Assembly (NCBI RefSeq): GCF_008932295.1
Contig: NZ_WBWA01000013.1
Span: forward strand, 62,001-126,000
Direction of reading: 5' to 3'
DNA length: 64,000 bases
DNA from: Brucella tritici
Lineage (GTDB): Bacteria; Pseudomonadota; Alphaproteobacteria; Rhizobiales; Rhizobiaceae
Part shown: piece by piece, positions 35,237 to 43,720 of the stretch
Layout: every line of letters begins with the position of its first letter
How positions within the stretch are numbered: the first letter of the stretch is position 1
The notes under the pieces: model-generated
Told to the model about the DNA's origin: nothing
What the model saw: only the letters and a program-made list of their open reading frames with translations
The model's database searches: none
Program-made: the position numbers and the translations under genes

Positions 35237-36268
35237 ATGAAACCTACAGTCCATGATATAGCCAGAACAGCGGGCGTCAGTCTCGCCACGGTAGACCGTG
35301 TGCTGAACGAACGTCCGGGTGTGAGAGCGAAGACGCGCGACCGAGTTATGGCCGCAATGAACACGCTCGGCTATGTGCGCGATGTGGGTGCTGCCAACCT
35401 CGCGCGCGGCAAGCTTTATCAGTTCGATTTTATTTTGCCGGACAATGAAAATACCTTCATGCTGAGCCTGCGCGCGGAACTGCAATCCGCGACTGAACGG
35501 GCTTTGGCCGAGCGCGTGCTGGTCAATGTCGTGCTTGTCCCCGCCTTCGATGAGGCAGCCCTTGTCGCAGCGCTGGACGATTGCGCCACGCGCAAGCCTG
35601 ACGGCGTTGCATTTGTGGCGGTCGACACCGATCCTGTACGTGAAGCCTGCGCCCGATTGGATGAACAAGGCATTCACGCCGTCACGCTCGTATCCGATCT
35701 CGGACAATCAACGCGAACGCATTATGTCGGCGTCGACAATGGTGCAGCCGGGCGCACGGCAGCGCGGCTTCTGGGGCTTTTCGCGAATGGGACAGAAGGC
35801 GCGCTAGCGGTCGTCGCCGGTTCGTTGAAGGTTCGCGATCATCGGGAACGTTTCGACGGTTTTACGGCGGCCATGAAAGCAGACTTTCCGGGCCGCGAGA
35901 TATTGCCTGTTCTGGAAGGCTTCGATGAAGGCCCGCGTGTGGAAAACCTTGTCGACAAGCTGCTTGACGAGCGTAGTGACATCGCGGGAATTTACAGTCT
36001 TGGTGCTGGCAATAGCGGTCTGGTGAAGGCACTCGCCAAACACAGCTCCTATCGACCGCTCGTCATCGCGCATGAACGCGATAACGTGACCTCGAAAGCA
36101 CTGACAGACGGCATCATCCATGCGGTGCTGGCGCAGGATGCAGGCCATGAAATCCGCAGCGCCATCCGGGTTCTCAAAGCATCTGCGGATCGTCTGGCCA
36201 TTGTTCCGGGACAGGAACACATCCGCATCGAAATTTTCCTTAAAGACAACCTGCCGCATTTCGTTTGA
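35237..36268 (+). CDS. LacI-family transcriptional regulator of pentose genes
   Basis: A 343-residue regulator. The N-terminal helix-turn-helix and hinge are clear (TVHDIARTAGVSLATVDRVLNERPGV), followed by a periplasmic-binding-protein-like effector domain (RTHYVGVDNGAAGRTAARLLG, AVVAGSLKVRDHRERFDGF, GIYSLGAGNSGLVKAL) of the ribose-binding type. GAGGAGCGAGG immediately precedes the ATG. It is divergent from xylF and upstream of xylB and xylA on the same strand. It is inferred to repress these and the second sugar operon, with a pentose as inducer. Confidence 0.88.
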   Translation: MKPTVHDIARTAGVSLATVDRVLNERPGVRAKTRDRVMAAMNTLGYVRDVGAANLARGKLYQFDFILPDNENTFMLSLRAELQSATERALAERVLVNVVLVPAFDEAALVAALDDCATRKPDGVAFVAVDTDPVREACARLDEQGIHAVTLVSDLGQSTRTHYVGVDNGAAGRTAARLLGLFANGTEGALAVVAGSLKVRDHRERFDGFTAAMKADFPGREILPVLEGFDEGPRVENLVDKLLDERSDIAGIYSLGAGNSGLVKALAKHSSYRPLVIAHERDNVTSKALTDGIIHAVLAQDAGHEIRSAIRVLKASADRLAIVPGQEHIRIEIFLKDNLPHFV

Positions 36269-36304
36269 TGCGCGGGCAACAATGCCTTTCCAACAGGAGC
36301 AAAT

Positions 36305-37759
36305 ATGTATCTCGGGCTCGATCTAGGAACATCCGGTGTCAAGGCGCTGTTGATCGACGACGCGCAGACAGTGATCGGTTCGGCCCATGGTGAACTGGAT
36401 GTTTCCCGTCCCCATCCGGGCTGGAGTGAACAGGAGCCGGCACATTGGATCGAGGCTTGTCGCACTGCAATCGATGGCTTGCGCACTGCCCACCCAAAGG
36501 AGTTTTCAGCTATTGCCGGTATTGGCCTTTCTGGCCAGATGCATGGCGCTACCCTGCTGGACGAACAGGATCAGGTTTTGCGTCCCTGCATCCTCTGGAA
36601 CGATACGCGCAGCTATCGCGAAGCGGCGAAGCTCGATGCCGATCCGGCTTTTCGCGCCATCACCGGCAATATTGTCTTTCCCGGTTTTACCGCACCAAAG
36701 CTGGTTTGGGTTGCCAATAATGAACCGGAGATTTTTGCGCGCATCCGCAAGGTGCTGTTGCCGAAGGACTACCTTCGCCTCTGGCTGACCGGTGAATATG
36801 TCTCCGATATGTCGGATTCAGCAGGCACGAGCTGGCTCGATACCGGTGCACGCCGCTGGTCTCAAGAACTGCTGGACAAGACTGGTCTCGATGAAAACCA
36901 GATGCCGCGTCTTGCCGAAGGCACGGACGCAACCGGACGGCTGCGAGCTGAACTTGCCGCAGAATGGGGCATTGCCGGTCAGCCGGTCGTGGCGGGGGGC
37001 GCTGGCGACAACGCGGCTTCCGCCTGCGGTATGGGCACGGTCAAGCCCGGCCATGCCTTCGTTTCGCTCGGCACATCAGGCGTGCTCTTTGCAGCAAACG
37101 GCGCCTATCAGCCAAAGCCTGAAAGTGCAGTTCATGCCTTCTGCCACGCCCTGCCGGACACCTGGCACCAGATGGGTGTCATCCTGTCCGCGGCAAGCGC
37201 ACTCGACTGGTATGCACGGCTTGTCGGCAAAACGGCACATGAGCTTGATAGGGAGCTCGGCGACACGGTGAATGCACCGGGCAGCGCGACATTCCTGCCT
37301 TATCTTTCCGGCGAACGCACCCCGTATAATGATGCGAAGATACGCGGCGTGTTTTCAGGTCTGGAACATGAATCCGATCAGCGTGCATTGACGCAAGCCG
37401 TTCTGGAAGGCGTTGCCTTTGCGATCCGCGACAATCTCGCCGCGCTGCAATCGGCTGGTACAGATATCAAGTCGCTTACCGCCGTCGGCGGCGGCTCGCG
37501 TTCCACTTATTGGCTGAAGGCAATCGCGACCGCGTTGAATGTACCGATTGCCTTGCCGGAAGAAGGCGACTTCGGCGGCGCTTTTGGCGCCGCGCGACTG
37601 GGTCTCATTGCGGCCACCGGCGCTGATCCATTTGCCGTCTGCACGCCGCCGCGCACGGAACGCACGATAGAGCCGGAAGCCGCCCTGCTCCCGGCCTATG
37701 AGGAAGCCTATCAGCGTTATCACGCCCTTTATCCGGCACTTCACGCCCTCGCCGGTTAG
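36305..37759 (+). CDS. xylB: Xylulokinase
   Basis: A 484-residue FGGY-family kinase that phosphorylates D-xylulose to xylulose 5-phosphate. It begins with the ATPase phosphate-1 loop YLGLDLGTSGVKALLID and has GLSGQMHGATLLD, ILWNDTRSYREA, VAGGAGDNAASACGMGTV (the catalytic aspartate region) and AVGGGSRSTYWLKAIATALNVPI. Its length matches E. coli XylB (484). Ribosome site AGGAG precedes the ATG, 36 bases after lacI. xylA follows after 51 bases, so lacI-xylB-xylA form one operon. Confidence 0.95.
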   Translation: MYLGLDLGTSGVKALLIDDAQTVIGSAHGELDVSRPHPGWSEQEPAHWIEACRTAIDGLRTAHPKEFSAIAGIGLSGQMHGATLLDEQDQVLRPCILWNDTRSYREAAKLDADPAFRAITGNIVFPGFTAPKLVWVANNEPEIFARIRKVLLPKDYLRLWLTGEYVSDMSDSAGTSWLDTGARRWSQELLDKTGLDENQMPRLAEGTDATGRLRAELAAEWGIAGQPVVAGGAGDNAASACGMGTVKPGHAFVSLGTSGVLFAANGAYQPKPESAVHAFCHALPDTWHQMGVILSAASALDWYARLVGKTAHELDRELGDTVNAPGSATFLPYLSGERTPYNDAKIRGVFSGLEHESDQRALTQAVLEGVAFAIRDNLAALQSAGTDIKSLTAVGGGSRSTYWLKAIATALNVPIALPEEGDFGGAFGAARLGLIAATGADPFAVCTPPRTERTIEPEAALLPAYEEAYQRYHALYPALHALAG

Positions 37760-37810
37760 TGACGCTGCCGCAAACAACCAGACATGACGACATTCGAACG
37801 GGAGGACACA

Positions 37811-39118
37811 ATGAGCACCGGATTTTTCGGCGACATTCAAAAGGTTAAATATGAAGGACCGGACAGCGACAACCCGCTGGCATTCCGCCACTATAATCCG
37901 GATGAAATTGTGCTGGGAAAGCGCATGGAAGACCATCTGCGCTTTGCGGTCGCCTACTGGCACAGTTTTGCCTGGGAGGGTGGCGACCCGTTCGGCGGAC
38001 GCACCTTCGACCGTCCCTGGTATTCCAACGAGCTGGATGCGGCAAAACTCAAGGCCGACGTGGCTTTCGAGTTCTTCTCCCTGCTTGGCGCGCCCTATTA
38101 TTGCTTCCACGATGCCGATGTGCGGCCCGAAGGACGCAACTTTGCGGAAAACACGCGATATCTCAACGAAATCGTTGATATTTTCGAGAAGAAGCAAGCC
38201 GAAACCGGCGTAAAGCTTCTTTGGGGCACAGCCAACCTGTTCTCCAATCGCCGCTATATGGGCGGTGCCGCAACCAATCCCGATCCGGATGTGTTCGCCT
38301 TTGCGGCAGCAACTGTGAAAAGCTGCATCGACGCGACGAAACGGCTCGGTGGCGAGAATTACGTGCTCTGGGGCGGTCGCGAAGGCTATGAAACGCTGCT
38401 CAACACCGATCTTGGACGCGAACTCGATCAGATGGGACGGTTCCTTAATCTGGTGGTCGAATACAAGCACAAGATCGGCTTCAAGGGCACGATCCTGATC
38501 GAACCAAAGCCGCAGGAGCCGACCAAGCATCAATATGATTACGACGTCGCGACTGTCTATGGCTTCCTGAAGCGCTACGGCCTCGAAAACGAGGTAAAGG
38601 TCAATATCGAGCAGGGCCATGCCATTCTCGCCGGTCACTCCTTCGAGCATGAACTGGCGCTTGCCCGTGCGCTTGGCATTTTCGGTTCCATCGACATGAA
38701 CCGCAATGACTATCAGTCAGGATGGGATACAGACCAGTTCCCGAACAATGTGCCGGAAATGGCGCTCGCCTATTATCAGGTCCTGCTTGCAGGCGGCTTC
38801 ACCACCGGCGGCACGAATTTCGACGCCAAGCTGCGCCGCCAGTCGCTCGATCCGCAGGACCTGCTGATCGGCCATATTGGTGGCATGGATTGCTGTGCGC
38901 GCGGGTTGAAAGCAGCCGCTGGAATGCTTGAAGACGGCGCATTGTCCAAGCCGCTCGATGAACGTTATGCAGGCTGGAATGGCGATTTCGGCAAGAAGCT
39001 TTTGACAGGTCTCTCGCTGGACCAGATCACGGCTGAAGTCGAAGCGAAGGACATCAATCCGCAGCCGAAATCCGGCCGTCAGGAATATCTCGAAAACGTC
39101 GTCAATCGTTACGTTTGA
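37811..39118 (+). CDS. xylA: Xylose isomerase
   Basis: A 435-residue class II xylose isomerase converting D-xylose to D-xylulose. Catalytic His100 and Asp103 lie in [13 protein letters not shown]; the metal ligands are in [37 protein letters not shown] and [26 protein letters not shown] lies 5 bases before ATG 37811; an earlier in-frame ATG at 37784 would add nine residues without such a site. It is the last gene of the operon and is followed by a bidirectional terminator. Confidence 0.96.
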   Translation: MSTGFFGDIQKVKYEGPDSDNPLAFRHYNPDEIVLGKRMEDHLRFAVAYWHSFAWEGGDPFGGRTFDRPWYSNELDAAKLKADVAFEFFSLLGAPYYCFHDADVRPEGRNFAENTRYLNEIVDIFEKKQAETGVKLLWGTANLFSNRRYMGGAATNPDPDVFAFAAATVKSCIDATKRLGGENYVLWGGREGYETLLNTDLGRELDQMGRFLNLVVEYKHKIGFKGTILIEPKPQEPTKHQYDYDVATVYGFLKRYGLENEVKVNIEQGHAILAGHSFEHELALARALGIFGSIDMNRNDYQSGWDTDQFPNNVPEMALAYYQVLLAGGFTTGGTNFDAKLRRQSLDPQDLLIGHIGGMDCCARGLKAAAGMLEDGALSKPLDERYAGWNGDFGKKLLTGLSLDQITAEVEAKDINPQPKSGRQEYLENVVNRYV

Positions 39119-39137
39119 AGCCATTAAATCGACGGAT

Positions 39138-39166
39138 AAAAAAGGGCGCCTCCGGCGCCCTTTCTT
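39138..39166. terminator. Bidirectional terminator between xylA and the oxidoreductase operon
   Basis: GGGCGCC (39144-39150) pairs with GGCGCCC (39154-39160) around a 3-base loop. A-rich sequence precedes it and TTTCTTC follows it, so it can end both convergent operons. Confidence 0.85.
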
Positions 39167-39183
39167 CTATAACATATCGACTT

Positions 39184-40356
39184 CTAAAGCTTGACCCAGC
39201 CACCGTTTTTCTGTGCCGAGCGCACGCAGGCATCAATGAAAGCAACGCCCTTCAAGCCGTCATCAACGGTCGGATAAATCACGGCACTATCCGGCTTTTT
39301 GCCGTTGCGGTGGGCTTCGATAGCATTGGCCGCTTCCGAATAGATCGTGGCAAAAGCTTCCAGATAACCTTCAGGATGCCCAGCCGGTACGCGGGTCACG
39401 CGGGCGCTCGCAGAGCCGACACCAGCACCGCCCCGCGTGATGAGCCGCTTCTGTTCGCCAAAAGGCGTGAACCAGAGATAGTTCGGGTCTTCCTGCGCCC
39501 ATTCAATGCCACCCTTTGTGCCATAGACGCGCAGGCGCAGCGCATTTTCATTGCCGGGCGCAACCTGACTGCACCAGAGCATGCCCTTGGCACCACCCGC
39601 AAAACGCAGCATCACATGCGCATTATCGTCCAGGCGACGTCCCTCGACAAAACTGTCGAGATCGGCGGCAAGGCTGTCGAGCGTCAAGCCGGTTACGAAG
39701 GAGGCGAGATTGAACGCGTGCGTGCCGATATCGCCGGTCGCGCCGCCTAGCCCCGATTGTGCCGGATCGGTGCGCCAGACAGCGCCCTTGGCACCTGTCG
39801 CTTCCACCGCTTCGGTCAGCCAGTCCTGCGCATATTCCACCTGTACGACACGAAGATCGCCAAGATCGCCATTAGCGATCATCTCGCGCGCCTGCCGCAC
39901 CATCGGATAGCCCGTGTAATTATGAGTCAGAACAAACAAGGCACCGCTTTCATCGGCGACCTTTTTCAACTTCTTCGCATCGGCAAGCGTCGAGGTCAGC
40001 GGCTTGTCGCAGATGACGTGAATGCCGCGCCGCAGAAACTCCTTGGCAGCTTCATAGTGAACGTGGTTCGGCGTTACGATGGAAACGGCCTCAATGCCGT
40101 TTTTCAGCCGCGCCTCACGAATGGCCATGTCCTTGTAGCTGGAATAAATGCGATCTTCGGCCAGCCCCAGCTCGCGCCCCGAGGCCTGCGCCTTTTCCGC
40201 CGATGACGACAAAGCGCCTGCCACCAGTTCAAACCGGTTGTCGAGACGCGCCGCCATGCGGTGCACGCCGCCGATAAACGCGCCAGCCCCACCGCCCACC
40301 ATGCCGAGGCGGATACGGGGAGCAGCAGTTTCCGTAGTTTTAGCTTCGATGGTCAT
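39184..40356 (-). CDS. Gfo/Idh/MocA-family oxidoreductase
   Basis: A 390-residue NAD(P)-dependent sugar dehydrogenase-like enzyme. The Rossmann fold starts IRLGMVGGGAGAFIGGVHRMAARL; the family EKP motif appears as CDKPLTSTLADAKKL (about residue 125), and GGATGDIGTHAFNLASFVTG contains the catalytic D-x3-H. ATG 40356 has GAGGAC upstream and overhangs the previous gene's stop by a few bases. It is the last gene of the five-gene sugar operon. The substrate is likely a sugar or polyol acid intermediate; I cannot assign it. Confidence 0.88.
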   Translation of the reverse strand: MTIEAKTTETAAPRIRLGMVGGGAGAFIGGVHRMAARLDNRFELVAGALSSSAEKAQASGRELGLAEDRIYSSYKDMAIREARLKNGIEAVSIVTPNHVHYEAAKEFLRRGIHVICDKPLTSTLADAKKLKKVADESGALFVLTHNYTGYPMVRQAREMIANGDLGDLRVVQVEYAQDWLTEAVEATGAKGAVWRTDPAQSGLGGATGDIGTHAFNLASFVTGLTLDSLAADLDSFVEGRRLDDNAHVMLRFAGGAKGMLWCSQVAPGNENALRLRVYGTKGGIEWAQEDPNYLWFTPFGEQKRLITRGGAGVGSASARVTRVPAGHPEGYLEAFATIYSEAANAIEAHRNGKKPDSAVIYPTVDDGLKGVAFIDACVRSAQKNGGWVKL

Positions 40357-40363
40357 TGCGTCC

Positions 40364-41416
40364 TCATAATCCAAGCATGCGGCGATTGGCAGTGTCATCG
40401 GTGCCGCCGGCTGCGAAATCGTCAAATGCCTTGTCGGTGACGCGGATGATGTGCGCCTTGACGAACTCCGCGCCTTCACGCGCTCCGTCTTCAGGATGCT
40501 TCAGCGCGCATTCCCATTCAACCACGGCCCAGCCGTCAAAGTCGTTCGCGGCCATCTTGGAGAAGACCGCGCCGAAATCCACCTGCCCGTCACCGAGCGA
40601 GCGGAAGCGGCCTGCACGGTTGACCCAGCCCTGATAGCCGCCATAGACGCCCTGTCGCCCGGTCGGATTGAACTCCGCATCCTTGACGTGGAACATCTTG
40701 ATGCGGTCCTTGTAGATGTCGATATTGTCGAGATAATCGAGGCACTGCAGGACATAATGCGACGGGTCATAAAGCATGTTGGCCCGCGGGTGATTTTTGA
40801 CCTGCTCCAGAAACATCTCGAAGGTCACGCCGTCGTGCAGGTCTTCGCCGGGATGGATTTCATAGCATATATCGACGCCGTGTTCGTCAGCATGATCGAG
40901 GATCGGCGTCCAGCGTCGGGCGAGTTCCTCAAATGCGGTTTCGACCAGACCGGCAGGACGCTGCGGCCATGGATAGACAAACGGCCAGGCCAGTGCGCCG
41001 GAAAAGGTCGCATGCGCGCCAATGCCGAGATTGCGTGAGGCGCGGATTGCCATCTTTACCTGTTCGACCGCCCAGGCCTGACGCGCCTTGGGATTGCCAC
41101 GCACTTCCGGCACCGCGAAACCATCGAAAGCTTCGTCATAGGCGGGATGCACCGCAACGAGCTGGCCCTGCAAGTGGGTCGAGAGCTCCGTGACTTCGAC
41201 ACCGTTCTGGCGAGCCACTCCGGCGAATTCGTCGCAATAATCCTTCGATTCAGAAGCCTTTTTCAGATCGATCAACTGGCTGGCCCATGTGGGAACCTGC
41301 ACCCCGGCATAGCCTTTTTCGGCAGCCCATTTGGTGATGCCATCCCATGTGTTGAACGGCGCTTCATCGCCTGCGAACTGCCCAAGAAAAATCCCGGGAC
41401 CCTTGATCGTCTTCAT
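40364..41416 (-). CDS. Sugar phosphate isomerase/epimerase-like TIM barrel
   Basis: A 350-residue protein of the xylose isomerase-like TIM-barrel family (AP_endonuc_2). It has WAAEKGYAGVQVPTW near the N-terminus and the acidic metal-site strands ICYEIHPGEDLHDG, YDPSHYVLQ, MFHVKDAEFN and AVVEWECALKHPEDG. AGGAG precedes ATG 41416. It is adjacent to the oxidoreductase (7 bases between genes), a common pair in rhizobial sugar and polyol catabolism. Its reaction, isomerisation or epimerisation of a keto-sugar, is inferred from the family. Confidence 0.85.
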   Translation of the reverse strand: MKTIKGPGIFLGQFAGDEAPFNTWDGITKWAAEKGYAGVQVPTWASQLIDLKKASESKDYCDEFAGVARQNGVEVTELSTHLQGQLVAVHPAYDEAFDGFAVPEVRGNPKARQAWAVEQVKMAIRASRNLGIGAHATFSGALAWPFVYPWPQRPAGLVETAFEELARRWTPILDHADEHGVDICYEIHPGEDLHDGVTFEMFLEQVKNHPRANMLYDPSHYVLQCLDYLDNIDIYKDRIKMFHVKDAEFNPTGRQGVYGGYQGWVNRAGRFRSLGDGQVDFGAVFSKMAANDFDGWAVVEWECALKHPEDGAREGAEFVKAHIIRVTDKAFDDFAAGGTDDTANRRMLGL

Positions 41417-41552
41417 CAAATTTCTCCTGAATATGCTCGAACCCCGCCATCAACCGGCATCGAGCAATTTGAGAGCGCGCTTCGCGCTGCATATCGGGAA
41501 TGAAAAGAAAAGCCGTGCGCCTGCTCAGACAGGCGCACGGTATTCAAGCACC

Positions 41553-42515
41553 TTAGAACGGCGAATCCGGGAAATAGAAATCCTTCGCATTGTCCTTGGT
41601 AACGAGCGTAGCATCGAGGATGTAGCTGCCGCTCACCGGAATCTGGTCATAGAAATGACCGGCGGCGAGTTCCATGGCCGTCGAAACCATTGCCGGCGGA
41701 TAGAGAACATCAACCGGCACAAGCTTGTCGCCATCCATCACCTTCTTGATCATGTCCTTGGAGCCTGCACCGCCCACGACATACTGAATGTCACTGCGGT
41801 TGGCCTGCTTGATGGCTTCGAGAACGCCGACAAGCATGTCGTCATCCTGTGCCCAGACCACATCGATCTTCGGATATTTGGTCAGGAAGTCCTGCATGAC
41901 GCGGAAAGCATCGTCGCGGTTCCAGTTGCCATACTGGCGGTCCAGAACCTTCACGTTGGAGCCTTCAATGCCCTTGTCGAAACCGTCCTGACGCTGTTGA
42001 TCGATCGGGATCGGCAGACCGCGAATGACGACGACCTGCGCATCGGGCGTGGTCTTCTTGATATATTCGCCAGCCACCTGTCCGAGCGCCGGGTTGTTAC
42101 CCGCCACGTAAAGATCGCGGATGGAGTTGTCGTTGCTGCTCGGCGCACGGTCGACCAGAGCGACAAAGGTTCCCTTGTCCTTGATTTCCTTGATGGCGTT
42201 GACAAGCGGATCTGGATCGGTTGGCAGAACAACGAGCCCGTCGAGGCCCTGTACGGCCAGATCCTGCAACGCATTGGCCTGCGATGCCGCATCGGGCGAC
42301 GTCTTGACGATGACGTTGAGGCCCGGATGCTCAGCCATCAGAAGCTTCGCAACGCGTTCGGCGTGATAGACGACACCTGCCGTCCAGCCGTGATCGGCAG
42401 CCGGGATCGACACGCCGATCGTCACTTTCTTGTCCTGTGCGCTTGCTGCGCTGCCAAAGGCAAGCGCGCCCGCCGTCAAAGCGGCGAAAGCAAGCTTCAT
42501 CAAATTCCCTCGCAT
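41553..42515 (-). CDS. Sugar ABC transporter substrate-binding protein (RbsB type)
   Basis: A 320-residue periplasmic protein. GGGAGGAAG lies 6 bases before ATG 42515. The signal peptide ends at about residue 29 (ASAQDKK). The mature protein VTIGVSIPAADHGWTAGVVYHAERVAK and the later VALVDRAPSSND and VVWAQDDDMLVGVLEAIKQ follow the ribose/galactose binding-protein fold. It belongs to the second sugar operon; the ligand is not readable from sequence. Confidence 0.9.
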   Translation of the reverse strand: MRGNLMKLAFAALTAGALAFGSAASAQDKKVTIGVSIPAADHGWTAGVVYHAERVAKLLMAEHPGLNVIVKTSPDAASQANALQDLAVQGLDGLVVLPTDPDPLVNAIKEIKDKGTFVALVDRAPSSNDNSIRDLYVAGNNPALGQVAGEYIKKTTPDAQVVVIRGLPIPIDQQRQDGFDKGIEGSNVKVLDRQYGNWNRDDAFRVMQDFLTKYPKIDVVWAQDDDMLVGVLEAIKQANRSDIQYVVGGAGSKDMIKKVMDGDKLVPVDVLYPPAMVSTAMELAAGHFYDQIPVSGSYILDATLVTKDNAKDFYFPDSPF

Positions 42516-42587
42516 AGTCTTCCTCCCAGTAAACACGGGGCTCTCATTCCTCTCAGGCTGGAATCGCCCCAACAATTCCGCCAATCC

Positions 42588-42692
42588 TTAAAGCGTGCCG
42601 CATCTCATCGTACTCATAAGACACGCTTTAAGCTTTTGTTTTCATGCATGTCTTTATCCCAAAACCGCTTCCAGCTTTTGGCAGACATGCAT
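42588..42692. repeat. Tandem palindromic intergenic element, RIME-like
   Basis: Two hairpins stand side by side between the permease and binding-protein genes. Hairpin 1: TTAAAGCGTG (42588-42597) with CACGCTTTAA (42622-42631). Hairpin 2: ATGCATGTCT (42644-42653) with AGACATGCAT (42683-42692), enclosing CCAAAA...TTTTGG. The second resembles the intergenic mosaic palindromes common in rhizobia and Brucella, with an inner AAAACCGCTTCCAGCTTTTGG-like core. It probably sets the relative RNA stability of neighbouring genes. Confidence 0.65.
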
Positions 42693-42697
42693 TAGAC

Positions 42698-43699
42698 CTA
42701 TCTTCGCGACAGCGAACGCTGCACCAGCATGGCGATAATGATGATCGCGCCCTGAATTGCCCCGAGCAGATACTCGCTGACGAAGTTCGACAGGATCATG
42801 ATGTTGCCGATGATCTCCAGAATGAACGCGCCGCAGATCGTGCCCCAGATACGGCCCACGCCGCCGCGCAAAGCTGTACCGCCGACAACGACGGCGGTGA
42901 TCGCCTGCAATTCCCACATCAGGCCGGTCGTCGCCGACGTAGAACCCAGACGCGGCACATAGAGGAGCACAGCCACAGCGACGCAAAGGCCCTGAATGAC
43001 GAAGGCGATAGTGCGCACTTTCTTGACTGAAATGCCGGAATAGCGCGCCACATCCTCGTTCGATCCCACGGCAATGACATGGCGGCCATACCGGGTCCGG
43101 TAAAGGACGAATGCGGCAAGCGCTGCCGTCACGAAAATCACGATAACCGGCACTGGCACGCCAAGAATGGAACCAAAATAAGCCGGACGATAAAGCGCCT
43201 GAATGTCCGGGTTGCGCAAGGTGATCGCCCCCCCTTGCGACAGCCATGTGGTGAGACCACGATAGATGCCCATGGTGCCAAGCGTGGCGATAAAAGGCTC
43301 GATGCCGCCTACCGTCGTTATCAGCCCGTTCAACAGGCCGCAGGCTGCCCCAACAATCAGCGCCAGCATCACGGCCGCAATCAGCATCATCACCGGATCG
43401 GCAATCACCCCGCTATTCATGAACAGGATCATGATACTGGCGACGAAAGCCACCATTGCGCCCACGGAAAGGTCGAGCCCGCCCGATGAAATCACATAGG
43501 TGGCGCCGAGAGCGATAATGGCGATGAAAGCGCTGCGCGTTGCGACATTGAGAAGATTGTCGATGCTGATGAAGTTCGGATTGGCAATCGTGCCCAGAAC
43601 AAGCAGCAGGGCGAGCGCGATGAACGGGGCAATTGCCCGCAGATCCCAATCCTTGGACGTCCTCGCCACTGAGCTTTTATCGGTCGCAACCTGTGTCAT
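42698..43699 (-). CDS. Sugar ABC transporter permease (RbsC type)
   Basis: A 333-residue permease with eight to ten helices. It has ATYVISSGGLDLSVGAMVAFVA near helix 2 and AITAVVVGGTALRGGVGRIWGTICGAFIL near the end, both family marks. A GGAAAG ribosome site lies just before the start. It follows the ATPase gene after 21 bases. It forms the membrane channel of the second sugar importer. Confidence 0.9.
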   Translation of the reverse strand: MTQVATDKSSVARTSKDWDLRAIAPFIALALLLVLGTIANPNFISIDNLLNVATRSAFIAIIALGATYVISSGGLDLSVGAMVAFVASIMILFMNSGVIADPVMMLIAAVMLALIVGAACGLLNGLITTVGGIEPFIATLGTMGIYRGLTTWLSQGGAITLRNPDIQALYRPAYFGSILGVPVPVIVIFVTAALAAFVLYRTRYGRHVIAVGSNEDVARYSGISVKKVRTIAFVIQGLCVAVAVLLYVPRLGSTSATTGLMWELQAITAVVVGGTALRGGVGRIWGTICGAFILEIIGNIMILSNFVSEYLLGAIQGAIIIIAMLVQRSLSRR

Positions 43700-43720
43700 C
43701 TACTTTCCACTTTATTGTTT

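Noticed and set aside
37355-38650. 431-codon minus-strand frame
   Set aside because: Shadow of xylB and xylA; both have complete active sites on the plus strand.
41331-42695. 454-codon plus-strand frame
   Set aside because: Antisense to the sugar-binding protein gene, which has a signal peptide, ribosome site and family motifs.
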